This document shows, piece after piece, positions 12,906-13,247 of a DNA stretch of 13,247 nt (within the stretch, counting starts at the first letter, position 1; every line of letters begins with the position of its first letter). This DNA is from Sporomusa silvacetica DSM 10669 (GTDB lineage: Bacteria > Bacillota > Negativicutes > Sporomusales > Sporomusaceae): positions 1-13,247 of the forward strand of contig NZ_LSLK01000026.1 in the NCBI RefSeq assembly GCF_002257705.1, in the 5' to 3' direction. A program made the position numbers and the translations under genes. A model generated the notes under the pieces. The model did not search any database. It saw only the letters and a list, made by a program, of their open reading frames with translations, and was not told the DNA's origin.

Positions 12906-13247
12906 AGAAACTTATTTCAAATAATTGTGGCGTAATTAGCCCTGATTCTGTTGAAGAATACGTGAAATCAGGCGGCTTCCAAGGTATCAAAAAAGCTTTT
13001 ACTATGAAACCGGAAGAGATCATTGGTGAAGTTAAGAAAGCTAAGCTGTTAGGTCGCGGCGGCGCAGCCTATCCTGCTGGCTCTAAATGGGAACAATTAT
13101 TGGAAATTCCTGAATTCCCTAAGTATATTGTTATTAATGCTGACGAAGGCGAACCAGGTACTTTTAAAGATAAAATCCTGCTAGGCCAGGATCCACTCAG
13201 AGTAATTGAAGGCATGGCCATTGCCGGTTATGTTTTTAATTCTCATG
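12893..13247 (+). CDS. nuoF: NuoF-like NADH/FMN-binding subunit, cut by the window end
   Basis: The first 118 residues of a NuoF / HymB / FdhB-type flavoprotein, continuing past the right edge. FMN/NADH motifs are visible: LLGRGGAAYPAGSKW (52-66), equivalent to GRGGAGFPTGxKW in complex I, and NADEGEPGTFKD (82-93). The start is at the flavin domain after only about 50 residues, so the thioredoxin-like N-terminal extension of HymB-type subunits is absent; the separate NuoE gene supplies it. ATG 12893 overlaps the NuoE stop by 13 bp and follows a G-rich GGGGGGTG site, so the two are translationally coupled. It should oxidise NADH, or reduce NAD, at FMN. Downstream partners (NuoG-, hydrogenase- or formate dehydrogenase-like) would decide the complex and are not visible. 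Confidence 0.92.
   Translation, partial: MSKIKKLISNNCGVISPDSVEEYVKSGGFQGIKKAFTMKPEEIIGEVKKAKLLGRGGAAYPAGSKWEQLLEIPEFPKYIVINADEGEPGTFKDKILLGQDPLRVIEGMAIAGYVFNSH

Noticed and set aside
1..13247. tRNA, rRNA, CRISPR arrays, prophage or integrase attachment sites
   Set aside because: I saw no direct-repeat array, no cloverleaf-like segment and no phage or integrase gene in the window.

Overview
The window looks like chromosomal DNA from an anaerobic, low-to-mid G+C Firmicute. The strong AGGAGG-type ribosome binding sites, occasional GTG/TTG starts and an Ato-type short-chain fatty acid locus under sigma-54 control fit a Negativicutes/Sporomusaceae-like or syntrophic/acetogenic clostridial organism. 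That placement is inference from gene content, not from a marker gene.

Layout. (1) 1-300: the 3' end of a REP-associated (Y1/IS200-like) tyrosine transposase, a REP-like palindrome and a long hairpin/terminator. (2) 300-1970: a GC-richer possible leader, then two secreted proteins on the + strand: an NlpC/P60 peptidase with an N-terminal DUF1036-like domain, and a small secreted domain protein. (3) 1970-2430: a convergent intergenic region with a large hairpin that probably ends transcription from both sides. (4) 2434-6094, minus strand: an operon transcribed in the order CoA-transferase, thiolase, 3-hydroxybutyryl-CoA dehydrogenase. (5) 6095-6495: a divergent regulatory region. (6) 6496-9377, + strand: a membrane sensor kinase and an AtoC-type sigma-54 activator, closed by a strong terminator. 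(7) 9814-11136: an AtoE-family short-chain fatty acid transporter. (8) 11294 to the right edge: a second, divergent 3-hydroxyacyl-CoA dehydrogenase followed by NuoE-like and NuoF-like NADH-oxidoreductase subunits; the last is cut by the window end.

How it fits together. Four near-identical -24/-12 promoters (TGGCAT-N5-TTGCA) precede the four transcription units: CoA-transferase operon, kinase/regulator, transporter, and dehydrogenase-NuoEF. A 20-bp dyad (TTGCGCAAAATTTTGCGCAA, or a 17/20 match) lies about 120-130 bp upstream of the predicted start sites of the CoA-transferase operon and the transporter, and is shared with the kinase promoter. The simplest reading is a self-contained, autoregulated regulon. 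The sensor detects a short-chain acid or related signal, the activator turns on uptake (AtoE), CoA activation (CoA-transferase) and beta-oxidation-type interconversion (dehydrogenases, thiolase), and NuoEF-type subunits handle the NADH. A crotonase and an acyl-CoA dehydrogenase are not in the window; they may lie beyond the right edge.
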